This document shows, in pieces, positions 9,801 to 20,900 of a DNA stretch of 64,000 nucleotides. Made by a program: the position numbers and the translations under genes. The first letter of the stretch is position 1. The number at the start of each line of letters is the position of its first letter. Under the pieces are notes generated by a model. It was not told where the DNA came from. It did no database searches and saw nothing but the letters and a program-made list of their open reading frames with translations. The stretch comes from an uncultured Bacteroidota bacterium (GTDB lineage Bacteria > Bacteroidota > Bacteroidia > Chitinophagales > Chitinophagaceae): positions 24,076 through 88,075 of the forward strand of contig CAIVEW010000009.1 in the NCBI GenBank assembly GCA_903905065.1. The letters are read 5' to 3'.

Positions 9801-12800
9801 ATCCTCTGTGATTACCGTCGATCCATTGCCAGCAGCGATCACGGGAACAATGAGCGTTTGCCAGGGATTGTCAACCGGCCTTACCGATGGTACCGGCGGC
9901 GGCACATGGAGCAGCAGCGCAGCCGCTTTCGGTACCGTAGATGCGACTGGAAATGTTACCGGAATTTCCGCCGGGGCATTTTACATCTCTTATACGCTGC
10001 CCACCACCTGTTTCACAACTACTTCATTCACGGTCAACCCTTTGCCTGGCCCGATAAACGGCCCGTCCAATATTTGCGCAGGTTCATCTGTGGGATTAAC
10101 CGATGCAGTTGGCGGCGGCACCTGGGTAAGCAGCAGCCCCAGCTTTGTTTCCATCAACGCGGCGTCCGGCTTTACATCTGGGATCATGGGGGGGACAACG
10201 GTGATCACATACACGCTACCTACTGGTTGCCTTGTCACTAAAGGAATCACTGTAAATCCGCTGCCCTCGGCCATTACCGGTACGGGAAATGTGTGTGTGG
10301 GATCAACAGTTTCACTGAGCGATCTTACCACCGGTGGTGCCTGGAGCAGCAGCAATACTTCGTACGCCACAGTTGATGCAACGACCGGAGTCGTAACGGG
10401 AACTGGTGCGGGAATTCCACACATTACCTATACACTGCCGTCATCCTGCTACACCACGTTTATTCTAACCGTCAACCCGTTGCCATTAGCAGTGTCTGGT
10501 AACCTGGCCATTTGCCTGGGCGGCACCTCCTCTTTGAGCGACAGCCCTACCGGCGGCACATGGATCAGCAATGCTCCGGCGACGGCTGACATCGGCTTAA
10601 GTAGCGGCTTGGTTACCACAACCGCTGTTGGTACGGCAACGATCACTTATACCAGTCCGGCTGGGTGTGTGAATAGCGCAGTTGTTACGGTGAATCCCCT
10701 CCCACCGGCTATTACCGGGACGCTTGATGTTTGTCCAGGTACAACAACGATTTTGACGGACGTTATTTCCGGTGGGACATGGAGTTCTGTAACACCGGGG
10801 CTCGCCACAGTAGCGGTAAGCGGGGTAGTGACAGGGGTTGCAGCAGGAATGGCGACCATCTCATATTTACCGGCAACGGGCTGCGGCACATTTGCTATGG
10901 TAACGGTGAATCCTCTGCCGGCAGCCATTGCGGGCAACCTGGCTGTTTGTAACGGATTGACATCTGCGCTAAGCGATGTCGTTACCGGTGGTACATGGAG
11001 CAGCAGTACAGCGGGTATTGCTTCCATATCTTCAACCGGGCTGGTGAGTGGTGTATCGCTTGGTACGGCCATTATTACCTATACACTACCCACAGGTTGC
11101 TATATCACCGCGACGGTCACCGTCTATCCGGTCCCGGGAGCGATATCGGGAACAGCGTCCGTCTGCCCGGGAACAACAACAAGTTTGAGCGACCTGCCCG
11201 CCGGGGGAACCTGGAGTTCCGCGTCTCCCGGTATTGCCACTGCAGGCTCAGCCTCCGGAATCGTTACAGGCGTAGCTGCGGGTACAACAAATCTCACATA
11301 CACGGTTGCGGGTGGTTGCACTGCCGTTGCTGTTGTGACTGTAAATCCACTTCCGGCGTTGATATCGGGTAATGTTCATGCCTGCCTTGGTCTTACGACA
11401 TCATTAAGTGACGCCGTTGGCGGTGGCACGTGGAGCAGCTCTTCAGCCACTACAGCTTCTATCGATATGGTTACGGGATTAGTAACAGGTAACGCTGCGG
11501 GAAGTGCAACCATAACTTATACCTTGCCTACCGGCTGTGTCAGAACAACAATCGTTACGGTTGATACTTTGCCGCAACCAATATCGCTCAACACACCAGT
11601 ATGTGTCGGGTCGTCAATTGTTTTAAGTGATGCAGGTGGCGGCACGTGGGCCAGCGGCAATCTTCCTGTTGCGGCCATTACATTCGGAGGCGGAACGGTT
11701 ATCGGCATCTCGGCTGGTACAGCGGTCATCACTTATACCTTGCCGTCAACGTGCGTGATAACAACTATTGTCACTGTGAACCCGGTGCCATCTCCAATAG
11801 CCGGGGCGTCGCAAGTATGTGGTGGCCTCACGATCACATTAACCGACGCTACTGCAGGCGGTTCATGGATCAGCAGTAACCCAGCTATTGCTACTATAGG
11901 TTCGGCTACCGGGGTTGTAACCGGCGTGTCTACGGGCAACACATTGATCACTTACACAGCTTCCGTTACAGGCTGCCGTGCAACGACAACGGTTTCCGTT
12001 ATTGCATTGCCGCCGGCCATTACCGGTACAACCGTTGTTTGTGCAACATTAACTACGGCGCTTAACATAGCTGTTTCGGACGGTACCTGGAGTTCGGGTG
12101 CTCCGGCCATTGCAACTGTAGGTTCTACCGGAATAGTCACAGGTGTAGCAGCAGGAACTGCTAACATAACTTATACGGCGACCAGCGGATGTTTCTCCAC
12201 TACGGTTGTCACCGTAAATCCCCTGCCAGTTGCTATCAGTGGCACGACTGCGATCTGCTACGGGCTGACCACTACTGTGAGTGATTTATCCGCCGGCGGT
12301 ACCTGGCTCAGCGGAAATACTGCTGTCGCAACGATAGGCACTTCCGGGCTGGTTACTTCGGTTTCCGTGGGCACGGCCAATATAACCTATACGCTGCCAA
12401 CGGGCTGTCTTACCGCGCGTACGGTTTCCGTAAACCCCTTACCGGGCGCTATATCGGGCGCACTTTACCTTTGTGTGGGTGCAGATGGCACCTTAACGGA
12501 CGGCGCTGCAGGCGGATTCTGGAGCATAGATGCCCCCGCATCCGGCATTGCTTCCGTATTCGGTCCTACGGGGGATGTTTCGGCACTTTCCGCCGGCACA
12601 GCCACCGTTACTTACACTTTGCCTACCGGTTGCACTACGACAGCGGTAATTACCGTCAACCCTGTTCCGCTTGCCATCACCGGTGCTACGAACGTCTGCG
12701 TTGGCTCAAGCACAACATTAACTGATGCGACAGCCGCAGGTACATGGACCAGCAGCAGCACCGTACAAGCAACAATAACTGCAGGTGGCGGGACGGCGTC

Positions 12801-14883
12801 TGGCATATCACAGGGCGTGGTTGTTATCACCTACAAGCTATCTACGGGCTGCTTTACTACTACGGTATTTACAGTAAACCCTTTGCCGGCGGCCATTGCA
12901 GGCAACAGGAGTATTTGCCTGGGTACGGCGACCACTTTGAGTGATGCCTCGTCGGGTGGTACCTGGAGCATCGGTCATCCTGACAGTATTGGTATAGTCT
13001 CCGGTATTGCGACAGGAGACAGTTTAGGAGTAGACACGGTTACTTATACATTGCCCACCGGATGTTTGATCACTTCAGTCATTACCGTTAACCCTTTCCC
13101 AACTGCTATCCTGGGAGATACATTGGGCATATGCCAGGGATATAATATTTTATTGAGCGATAGTACTCCGGGCGGTGCGTGGAGATCTATCAACCCCGCC
13201 GTTGCAACGATTAATACTTCGGGCATCGTGGCGGGTTTATCGGCAGGTACGGCTAATATCTCCTACACACTGCCTACCGGCTGCGGAGTAACAGCGATTG
13301 TGACCGTAAATCCGCTTTTCCCGATATCCGGAAATACAAACATTTGCCTGGGCATGACAGATTTTTTAAGTGACCTGGCAGCTGGCGGTACCTGGAGCAG
13401 CGGTTCACCACTGGTAGCCACGGTAGGCAGCGCAACAGGTGTCGTGTCTGGTGTATCTTCCGGAGCCGCGTATATCAGCTACCACCTCGTTACCGGTTGT
13501 GTTGCTGCAATTGTAGTAACCGTGAACGATCTGCCTTCTTTATACGTCGTTACGGGTGGCGGCAGTTATTGCGCCGGTGGGGCAGGTGTGAATATTGGTC
13601 TTAATGGCTCGGATATCGGTATTAGTTACCAGTTACAGCAATCGGGTTCGGTCCTTGACACACTTCCCGGCTCTGGCGTGTCCCTTGACTTCGGCTCATT
13701 TACGGTTGCCGGTGGCTATACTGTCCTTGCTACAGATTCCATCACCGGATGCTCCGCAACCATGACAGGTAGCGCTACCGTGATAGTTAACCCCATAGTT
13801 GCTCCATTTGTAAGTATAGGCACCAGCAGCGGAACAACTATATGTGTTGGAACGGTAGCTGATTTCACCGCAGCAGCGGTCAATGGAGGCAGTGCACCGT
13901 TGTATCAATGGTCGGTGAATGGTATTCCGGCTGGCTCAGGTCCAGAATATAGTTATGTGCCGCTGAATGGAGATATTGTATCCGTCGATCTTATCAGTAA
14001 TGCACCTTGCGCCATCACATATTCAGCGACCGCGTCTGTGACAATGACAACAGTAAACGGGATCATGCCGTCCGTAAGTCTGTCAGTAAGCCCGGGAGAT
14101 TCCGTTTGTCCCGGCACGCCTGTAGCCGTGATTGCGTCGACTTCGACCGGAGGGAGCTCGCCGACATTTGAGTGGATAAAGAATGGAATAAATGTTGGCT
14201 CAGGCCTTACTTATACTTTTCTGCCAGTCGACGGGGATAATGTCTTTTGCTGGATGCACAGCACGCTGACCTGTGCACTTGCAGATACAGTGCATAGCGA
14301 TAACAACATAAATATGCGCGTACCACCGATCTATCTGCCGGACGTCACCCTAGCGGCCTATCCGGGCACACGGATAGAATCGGGAGATACAGTGACATTA
14401 GTTGCTTCGGTAACCTTCAGTGGATTGTCCTTTTCCTACCAATGGAAAATAAATAATTTTGCGGTACCCGGCGCTACGACGGATACATTTAAGAGCAATT
14501 TATTTAATAACCTGGATGTGGTGAGCTGCGATGTCACCGGTATCAGCCTTTGTGGCATGGCGTCAAGATCGGCACAGGTACTGATCGTAGACACCATAGC
14601 GACTGGAATAAATGGGGTGGAGGCGTCTATTTCTGATGTAGAACTTGTTCCAAACCCGAACAACGGGACGTTCACTATTAAAGGCACAATTGGCACGATT
14701 AATGATGTATCAGTGGTTGTTACAGACATGGTAGGCCAAATCGTGTATAAGAGCCGTGTGCCTGTTAACAGTGGAAAAATAAACCAGGAAATAAGGCTCG
14801 GCAACATCGCAAACGGCATGTATTTATTGGAGATCACCACCGGGGCTGTTAATAAATTTCTTTATTTTGCAGTAGGGCAGTAG
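6895..14883 (+). CDS. Giant secreted protein with 22 Ig-like repeats and type A T9SS signal
   Basis: 2662 aa. A signal peptide (about residues 1-32, ending VYAQ) is followed by a ~310-residue head with beta-propeller-like strands (for example GFSFSPDGNTLYIADD), then Ig-like segments. A module with CVGGTGIDVQLNN and YQLY comes next (8476-8742). The core is 22 tandem units of ~73 aa (8743-13536), each reading roughly ITG-x-VC-G-LSDA-GGTWSS-A-I-G-VTGV-AGTA-ITYTLPTGC-VTVNPLP. Each unit has two conserved cysteines that could form one disulphide. A second copy of the CxGG module follows (13537-13794), then three further Ig-like domains. The C-terminus from ~14638 (LVPNPNNGTFTIKG ... NGMYLLEIT) is a type A T9SS sorting domain. 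It is probably displayed at or released from the cell surface as an adhesin-like fibre. Its paralogue lies 38 bases downstream. Confidence 0.9.
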   Translation: MLLFVRRKSLLVILLINNFILLSFSGGRVYAQSFTAGNLAILRVGDGVTGLVSSAQPLTVVEYTTSGVATGVTVALPSSGAGPYVTNSGSATSEGQMTMSAERDRLVVVGYNAAPGTANVATSLSSTYNRELFTINSGAVSTNAASTTLYSGNNIRSGTASGTNYFGGGPANGISDLNTNTMLTAALVNTRVVQIFNGQTYISSGSGTFLGVNSLGTGIPTTCCQATSLLNTPNSGSAYGFSFSPDGNTLYIADDGLSGGTPGISKYTKSGATYTLAYVVNTTTSRSIAVDYSGANPIIYATTASSTAPNSIIKITDVGAGSASTILVASSPANTVFRSLTFVPYCGASISLIGASTVCSGTNPRIVIKGNPTGAVTYNINGVTTYTTTIGPNGFDTVSIGPITANTTVNLVSINTQACSSVPITGSVTVNVFPAATFASISTDGPLCAGFDLHLNAAITASASPYTYTWSGPAYSSGTISSALLTSSVTVTSIPALPANPVYTLTVTDGNSCAISTTVTTTVNPLPIAYTVFGSGSYCVGGTGIDVQLNNSQTGVNYQLYNTTGPVGSVMPGTTGSSVNFGNWPAGTYTVSASNPATGCNNGMVGSAAITVNPLPAVITGSMTVCPGTTTALTDAGGGTWSSASPGNASVGSTGIVTGITGNTTAIITYTLPTTCYITATVSVNPLPLTITGGNAVCMGSSLALSDATGGGTWISSNTGVATIGSGSGAVTPVSQGTTTISYVLPTGCMVNAVITVNPLPAAITGTMNVCAGSNITLSDAVGGTWSSSNTGTATVGLLSGIVNGVAAGTTNITYTLPTTCLISTPITVNPLPTSILGNPSVCVGYTTSLSDLTTGGTWSSGAPGLATVGSSGLVTGLFTGTANISYTISSTGCYLFDNVTVNPLPVTISGPSTVCAGSVTVYTDISTGGTWSSSNTGVANIGVGTGSLTAIMAGTTVITYTIGTGCTTSSVITVDPLPAAITGTMSVCQGLSTGLTDGTGGGTWSSSAAAFGTVDATGNVTGISAGAFYISYTLPTTCFTTTSFTVNPLPGPINGPSNICAGSSVGLTDAVGGGTWVSSSPSFVSINAASGFTSGIMGGTTVITYTLPTGCLVTKGITVNPLPSAITGTGNVCVGSTVSLSDLTTGGAWSSSNTSYATVDATTGVVTGTGAGIPHITYTLPSSCYTTFILTVNPLPLAVSGNLAICLGGTSSLSDSPTGGTWISNAPATADIGLSSGLVTTTAVGTATITYTSPAGCVNSAVVTVNPLPPAITGTLDVCPGTTTILTDVISGGTWSSVTPGLATVAVSGVVTGVAAGMATISYLPATGCGTFAMVTVNPLPAAIAGNLAVCNGLTSALSDVVTGGTWSSSTAGIASISSTGLVSGVSLGTAIITYTLPTGCYITATVTVYPVPGAISGTASVCPGTTTSLSDLPAGGTWSSASPGIATAGSASGIVTGVAAGTTNLTYTVAGGCTAVAVVTVNPLPALISGNVHACLGLTTSLSDAVGGGTWSSSSATTASIDMVTGLVTGNAAGSATITYTLPTGCVRTTIVTVDTLPQPISLNTPVCVGSSIVLSDAGGGTWASGNLPVAAITFGGGTVIGISAGTAVITYTLPSTCVITTIVTVNPVPSPIAGASQVCGGLTITLTDATAGGSWISSNPAIATIGSATGVVTGVSTGNTLITYTASVTGCRATTTVSVIALPPAITGTTVVCATLTTALNIAVSDGTWSSGAPAIATVGSTGIVTGVAAGTANITYTATSGCFSTTVVTVNPLPVAISGTTAICYGLTTTVSDLSAGGTWLSGNTAVATIGTSGLVTSVSVGTANITYTLPTGCLTARTVSVNPLPGAISGALYLCVGADGTLTDGAAGGFWSIDAPASGIASVFGPTGDVSALSAGTATVTYTLPTGCTTTAVITVNPVPLAITGATNVCVGSSTTLTDATAAGTWTSSSTVQATITAGGGTASGISQGVVVITYKLSTGCFTTTVFTVNPLPAAIAGNRSICLGTATTLSDASSGGTWSIGHPDSIGIVSGIATGDSLGVDTVTYTLPTGCLITSVITVNPFPTAILGDTLGICQGYNILLSDSTPGGAWRSINPAVATINTSGIVAGLSAGTANISYTLPTGCGVTAIVTVNPLFPISGNTNICLGMTDFLSDLAAGGTWSSGSPLVATVGSATGVVSGVSSGAAYISYHLVTGCVAAIVVTVNDLPSLYVVTGGGSYCAGGAGVNIGLNGSDIGISYQLQQSGSVLDTLPGSGVSLDFGSFTVAGGYTVLATDSITGCSATMTGSATVIVNPIVAPFVSIGTSSGTTICVGTVADFTAAAVNGGSAPLYQWSVNGIPAGSGPEYSYVPLNGDIVSVDLISNAPCAITYSATASVTMTTVNGIMPSVSLSVSPGDSVCPGTPVAVIASTSTGGSSPTFEWIKNGINVGSGLTYTFLPVDGDNVFCWMHSTLTCALADTVHSDNNINMRVPPIYLPDVTLAAYPGTRIESGDTVTLVASVTFSGLSFSYQWKINNFAVPGATTDTFKSNLFNNLDVVSCDVTGISLCGMASRSAQVLIVDTIATGINGVEASISDVELVPNPNNGTFTIKGTIGTINDVSVVVTDMVGQIVYKSRVPVNSGKINQEIRLGNIANGMYLLEITTGAVNKFLYFAVGQ
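8743..13536 (+). repeat. 22-unit Ig-like domain repeat array (period ~218 bp)
   Basis: 22 consecutive in-frame units covering 4794 bases, mean 217.9 bp (72.6 aa). Units are clearly homologous in protein but mostly diverged in DNA. Most end in VNPLP; variants are VDPLP, VYPVP, VDTLP, VNPVP, VIALP, VNPFP and VNDLP. Units 20-21 carry acidic GDSLG/DSTPGG variants that recur in the paralogue. Confidence 0.9.
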
Positions 14884-14921
14884 CAGTGTATAATAAATGG
14901 GCATTTTGATAATCCGGTACT

Positions 14922-17900
14922 ATGAAGCGCGCAGTAATTTTTACTTATAATATTTTTATTATTATCTTACTTAGTCTGCTGGCTAACGTTTTTGTAGTCA
15001 ATGGGTCATTTGCACAATGTTCAACTACGGCGGCACCGGTTTTCTCGGGCACTTGTTCTTCCGAATATTTTGCCTCACTTACGGCGTCTGGGTCATATGT
15101 GGCTTCAAGTGTCAATGTCAGCAATTCATCCTGTACGGTAACATATATAAATAATTTTACGACGCAAGGCATTCAGGCTCCGCTTGGAGGTACTGTTAAC
15201 CTGAATGTTACAAGGGCTGCCGGCAGTACTTTTACCGGTTATCTTTCCGTATATGTGGACTGGAATAATGACGGTATTTATGAAACCACGGAACTTGCGG
15301 GCGCGACATATACATTTGCGGCCCTGGCTGCAACGACCGTATATAGTTTTACGATACCAACGACCGGAGTAGTTACAGGAACAAACCTGCACATGCGGAT
15401 ATGCCTTGGAGAGGGATTGGGTTTGGCTCCGTGTACCGAGACTTACGGGCAATTTGTAGAGGTTTATTTAAACCTGGTTTGCAGTACCGCACCTACGATC
15501 ACCGCTACGCCAGCCACTGGCAGCTATTGTACCGGAGGGCAGGGTGTAACGATCACCGGGTCTGGTGCTGGAACAGGCGCCACGGTTTATACCTGGGCTC
15601 CGGCTACCGGCCTGTCGGCAAGCACAGGCGCTGCAGTTATCGCTTCACCTGCAGCTACCACAGTTTATACTGTTACCGGGATCTCCGCACTCGGTTGTTC
15701 AAATACAGCAACTTCCACTATCACTGTTTATTCTGTCGCTCCGACGATATCTTCTGCCGGTGCCGTTGAATCTTCTTTATGTGCTGGCACCGCGCTGCAC
15801 CTGAATGCTGCAATTACTTCATCGGCGTCGCCATATACTTATGTGTGGACGGGCCCGGGGAGTTATACGCACTCTACAACAACTTTTGCTTTTACTAATT
15901 CTGTGACGGTTACCTCGATCCCGGTATCGCCCACAAATCCTGTTTATACGGTTACTGTTACTGATGGGCATCACTGTATGGTCTCCGCTACGGCTACGAC
16001 AACGGTGGATCCGTTACCGACGGCATACAACGTATACGGGAATGGCGTTTATTGTGTCGGAACGGCCGGTATTGATGTGCAGCTGGCGGGTTCTGAACCT
16101 GGCGTCAATTACCAGCTTTATTCCGGCAGCACAGCAGTGGGTGGCATCATTACAGGTACCGGCGGTTCACTGGACTTTGGCAACTACCTCGCAGGTAGCT
16201 ACTCTGTTTCGGGGGTTTATTCTGTTACGGGCTGCTCTGTTGGCATGACGGGCAACGCTACCATTGGTGCGGTTTCCCCCCCGCCCGCTATTACAGGGTC
16301 CATGACGGTTTGCTCCGGGCTCACGACGACGCTAAGTGATGCAGCCGCAGGCGGTACCTGGAGCATTTCCGGAAGTTCTATAGCAATCGTTGATGCCAGT
16401 GGGGTTGTGACCGGTGTGGCGGCGGGAAACGTGATTATTACCTATACATCCGGTGGCTGCTTGACAAGTGCTATTGTGACGGTATATCCGCTAGGGCCAA
16501 TAACAGGTGGCGCCGGCCCTTGTGCGGGTTCAAGTGAGTTTTTAAGTGACCTTGCATCCGGCGGTGCCTGGTCCAGCAGCATCCCCGGGGTTGCCAATAT
16601 CAATGCCAGTGGGTTGCTTAATGCGATCATGGCGGGCAACACCACCATAACTTACCTTATGCCCACCGGCTGCATGGCCACACTGCCTGTAACCGTAAAT
16701 CCACTACCTCCTGCTATAACTGGAACAGTCGCTGTGTGCCCCCTATCATCCGGTACACTAAGCGACCCGTCACCCGGCGGGACATGGAGCAGCAACAACA
16801 TAGGGATTGCAGTGGTGGGGTCTGGTACAGGAGTGGTTACCGGAGTGGCTCCGGGCACAGCAACTATTACCTACACCCTGCCAACAGGCTGTGTTACTAC
16901 AGCCCCGGCTACCGTTTTTACGCCTCCGCCAGCGATACTCCAGTTTTCCGGCCTTTGCCTGGGTTATAATGTTTCGCTCAGCGACGCCGTACCGGGTGGT
17001 ACGTGGAGCAGCAGTACGCCAGGCACGGCCAGTGTTGGGTCTGCTGGTGTGGTCTCCGGGAATGCGATAGGAACATCAACGATCACCTACACCGCGCCTC
17101 TCACAGGGTGCATGACCGCACATATTGTTACGGTTGAACCATTGCCGTCTGTCATTACAGGCCCGCTCACTATCTGCCAGGGCCCGTCAGTTACACTAAG
17201 TGACGCCACATTCGGTGGAATATGGACGTGCAGCACTCCGTCTGTTGCAACTGTTAATCCGTCGACAGGACTTGTTACCGGGGTGTCGGCGGGCGTCGCA
17301 ATGATAACTTACACTGTAAACACAGGTTGTATACAAACAGCAGGAGTAACGGTGAATCCATTGCCTATGCCAATCGTGGGGAATGACAATGTTTGTGTTG
17401 GCTCAACAATCGGATTAGTTAACTCAAGTGACGGCGTTGGAACATGGAGCAGCAGTGCGCCGGGCATTGCTTCGATAGGAAGCAGTTCGGGAGTTGTCAG
17501 CGGCTTAGCGGCAGGCACAGCAGTAATTACTTTTACGTTGTCAACCGGCTGTTTTGTTACAATGCCTGTGACCGTCAATCCGCTGCCAACGGCTATTTCA
17601 GGGAATACACCAGTGTGTGCCGGGGCAAATATTACATTATCCGGGGCTCCAACCGGAGGTAGCTGGTCGTCTGGCGGAGTTGGTGTTGCGACAGTTGGCT
17701 TAAGTTCGGGCAACGTTGTTGGTGTCACTGCAGGAACTGTCGCCATCACCTATATGTTATCTACGGGATGCCCGCTTTCCACCGTGGTAACGGTTAACTC
17801 TTCACCCGCCGGCATCTCCGGCACTACCAATATTTGTCTTGGTTTAACAAGTAGTTTGAGCGATGCCACTACGGGGGGCACGTGGTCAAGCTCCTTCGCA

Positions 17901-20900
17901 TTCGTAGCGTCCGTCGGAAGTTCGGGACTTGTGACCGGAAACGCTATTGGCACGGCTACTATTACTTATGCCTTGCCTACAGGTTGTGTCGCTACCGCTA
18001 CTACGGCCGTGTATCCGCCCCCTTCGCCTATTACAGGGGTTCTGAGTGTTTGTTCCGGTTCTACGACAAGTTTATCAGATGCGGGCGGCGGCACCTGGAA
18101 TTCCGGTGCAACGACCATAGCTTCTATAGCTGCGGCTGCAGGTATCGTTACCGGCAACGCTGCAGGTACAGCAACTATTACTTACACATTGCCCACTGGT
18201 TGTACTACTACTGCAGTCGTAACCGTGAACCCATTACCTCTGGCAATATCCGGCATTACGAATGTTTGCGCTGGTTTGACAGTCACGTTCAGTGACGCGT
18301 CTGCCGGTGGATCATGGAGTAGTGGCAACCCTTCCGTGGCTACGATTGGCTCCGGTACCGGCCTTGTAACAGGTGTATTTACCGGCACTGCTGCCATAAG
18401 TTATAAACTTGCCACCGGGTGTATCAGCACTGCAGTTGTTACTGTTGAACCGTTGCCGTCTGCAATAACGGGTATTACACACGTATGCGCTGGTTTAACC
18501 ACTTTATTGACCGACGTAATTGCAGGGGGTACGTGGAGTTCTGACGCACCGGGCATTGCGGGCATCGGCGGTACTGGTATTGTAACGGGTATTACTGCAG
18601 GGTCTGCAAATATTACCTATACAGTGGCTGGTGGTTGTATCGCCACTACAACCGTTACTGTTAATCCGTTACCCGCCGTGGTCAACGGAACGATGGGCAT
18701 CTGTGCGGGATCGACGACTACGTTAAGTAACGTTTCAGCCGGTGGTACGTGGTATAGCAGCAATACGTTCGTTGCCAGTATTGGCACAGGTGGGCTAGTT
18801 ACTGCTTTGTCGGCAGGTGTATCCGGGATCACTTATACGTTGCCAACAGGTTGCCTGTCTTCAGTTACCATTACTGTAAATCCACTGCCATTAGCCATAT
18901 CCGGCCCAATGCAATTGTGTGTTGGTGCTGACGTAAGCCTCTCGGACGCCAATGCAGGCGGACTGTGGAGCGTTAATGCTTCTGCGTCGGGAATAGCGGC
19001 TATCTTTCCTTCATCCGGTGATGTATCGGGCCTTGGTGCAGGCACGGCCACCGTTACGTATCGACTACCAACCGGATGTATTACAACATCAATTATTACG
19101 GTAGATCCGCTGCCCGCAGCCATTACCGGCAGTACAAGCCTGTGTGTAGGGGCGGGTACAACGCTCTCAGATGCCAGCACCGGAGGCACCTGGAGCAGTA
19201 GTAATACGGCGCAAGCTACGATCACTACAGGTAGTGGAACGGTATCGGGCATTTCCCAGGGTATTCTGGTTATCACGTACCAACTGCCTACGGGTTGCAT
19301 GACCACCATTGCGTTTACGGTGAACCCGCTGCCGGCAGCAATAGCAGGCAACAGAAGCATTTGCCTGGGCGTTACTTCTGCGCTTAGCGATGCATCCACA
19401 GGGGGTACCTGGAGCTTGTATCCTTCTTCACGCGATAGTATCGGCACTGGCTCCGGCATTGTGACGGCCGATTCTTTTGGTCTCGCAACGGTAACCTATA
19501 CCTTGCCGACAGGTTGTTTAATTACGGCGGCCATTACCGTCAATCCTCTTCCCTCGGCCATTCTTGCAGATGCTTACCCTATATGCCAGGGCTTTGATAT
19601 TACGCTTAGCGACAGTACGCCTGGAGGTGCCTGGAGTAGTGCGAATACAGGTATCGCTACAGTCATAACAAGTACGGGTGTTGTTGCAGGTGTTTCGGCG
19701 GGCACGGTTGATATTTCTTATACACTTTCCACAGGTTGCGGCGTGGCAGCTGTTGTTACCGTGAACCCTTTATTTCCCATCGCTGGCAACCGGGATATTT
19801 GCCTCGGCGTTCCAGCTACGTTGAGTGACCTCGCCACTGGTGGTTCCTGGAGTAGCGGGTCTTCGTCGGTCGCTTCAATAAACAGCATTAGCGGTATCGT
19901 GACCGGCGTCACATCGGGTTCTACATACATCAGCTACCACCTTAGCACAGGTTGCGTAGCCACCACGATCATCACCGTGAATCCCTTGCCTGCTTCTTAC
20001 AATGTTACGGGTGGCGGTAGCTTCTGCGCTGGCGGAACAGGAGTGGATGTCGGGCTCAATGGCTCACAAGACGGCGTCGATTACCAATTGATATATTCAG
20101 GCTCCGCGATTGGCAGTTTCCCCGGATCGGGCTCTGCCATTGACTTTGGCTCATTTACGTTTGCCGGTGGCTATACGGTACTGGCTACCGATTCAGCTAC
20201 AGGCTGTTCCGCAACGATGACTGGTAGCGCGACGGTAACCGTTAACCCGACAGTGGCACCGTTTGTGAGTATTGGCGCAAGTGGCGGCACAACTGTATGT
20301 GTTGGAACAATTGCTGATTTCACAGCTACAGCGATCAATGGCGGCAGTGCACCGTTATTTGAGTGGTCGGTGAATGGTATCGCTGCAGGCTCGGGCGCAG
20401 ACTTTAGCTATGTACCTCTAAACGGTGATGTTGTATCGGTTGAACTCATCAGCAATGCTGCCTGTGCCAATCCTGATTCAGCAGCCGCGGCTGTAACGAT
20501 GACAACGGTTAACGGGATAATGCCATCGGTGAGTATATCGGTAAGCCCGGGAGATTCGGTGTGTCCAGGTACTCCGGTAACAGTAACACCATCGAGCTCA
20601 ACCGGCGGTACTTCACCGACGTTCGAGTGGATGAAGAATGGGGTAAATGTTGGATCTGGTCTTACCTATACCTTCCTGCCTATTGATGGGGATAATATCT
20701 TTTGCATAATGCACAGTACCCTTACATGTGCTTTAGTGGATACGGTGCCGAGCATCAATAACATTAATATGCACGTGCCACCCATTTTTGTGCCTGATGT
20801 AACGATAGCAGCTTACCCCGGTACACGAATAGAACCGGGCGAATTAGTAACCCTGGTTGCTTCAGTAACCTTCAACGGATTATCTTTTTCGTACCAATGG

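Noticed and set aside
9792..10424. Open frames of 140-150 aa on both strands inside the repeat array
   Set aside because: They recur with the repeat period and have low-complexity composition. They are by-products of the Ig-like repeat coding sequence.
8743..13536. Regular ~218-bp repeats considered as CRISPR or satellite DNA
   Set aside because: Units are coding, in frame, diverged at DNA level and without unique spacers of 30-40 bases. They are protein domain repeats.
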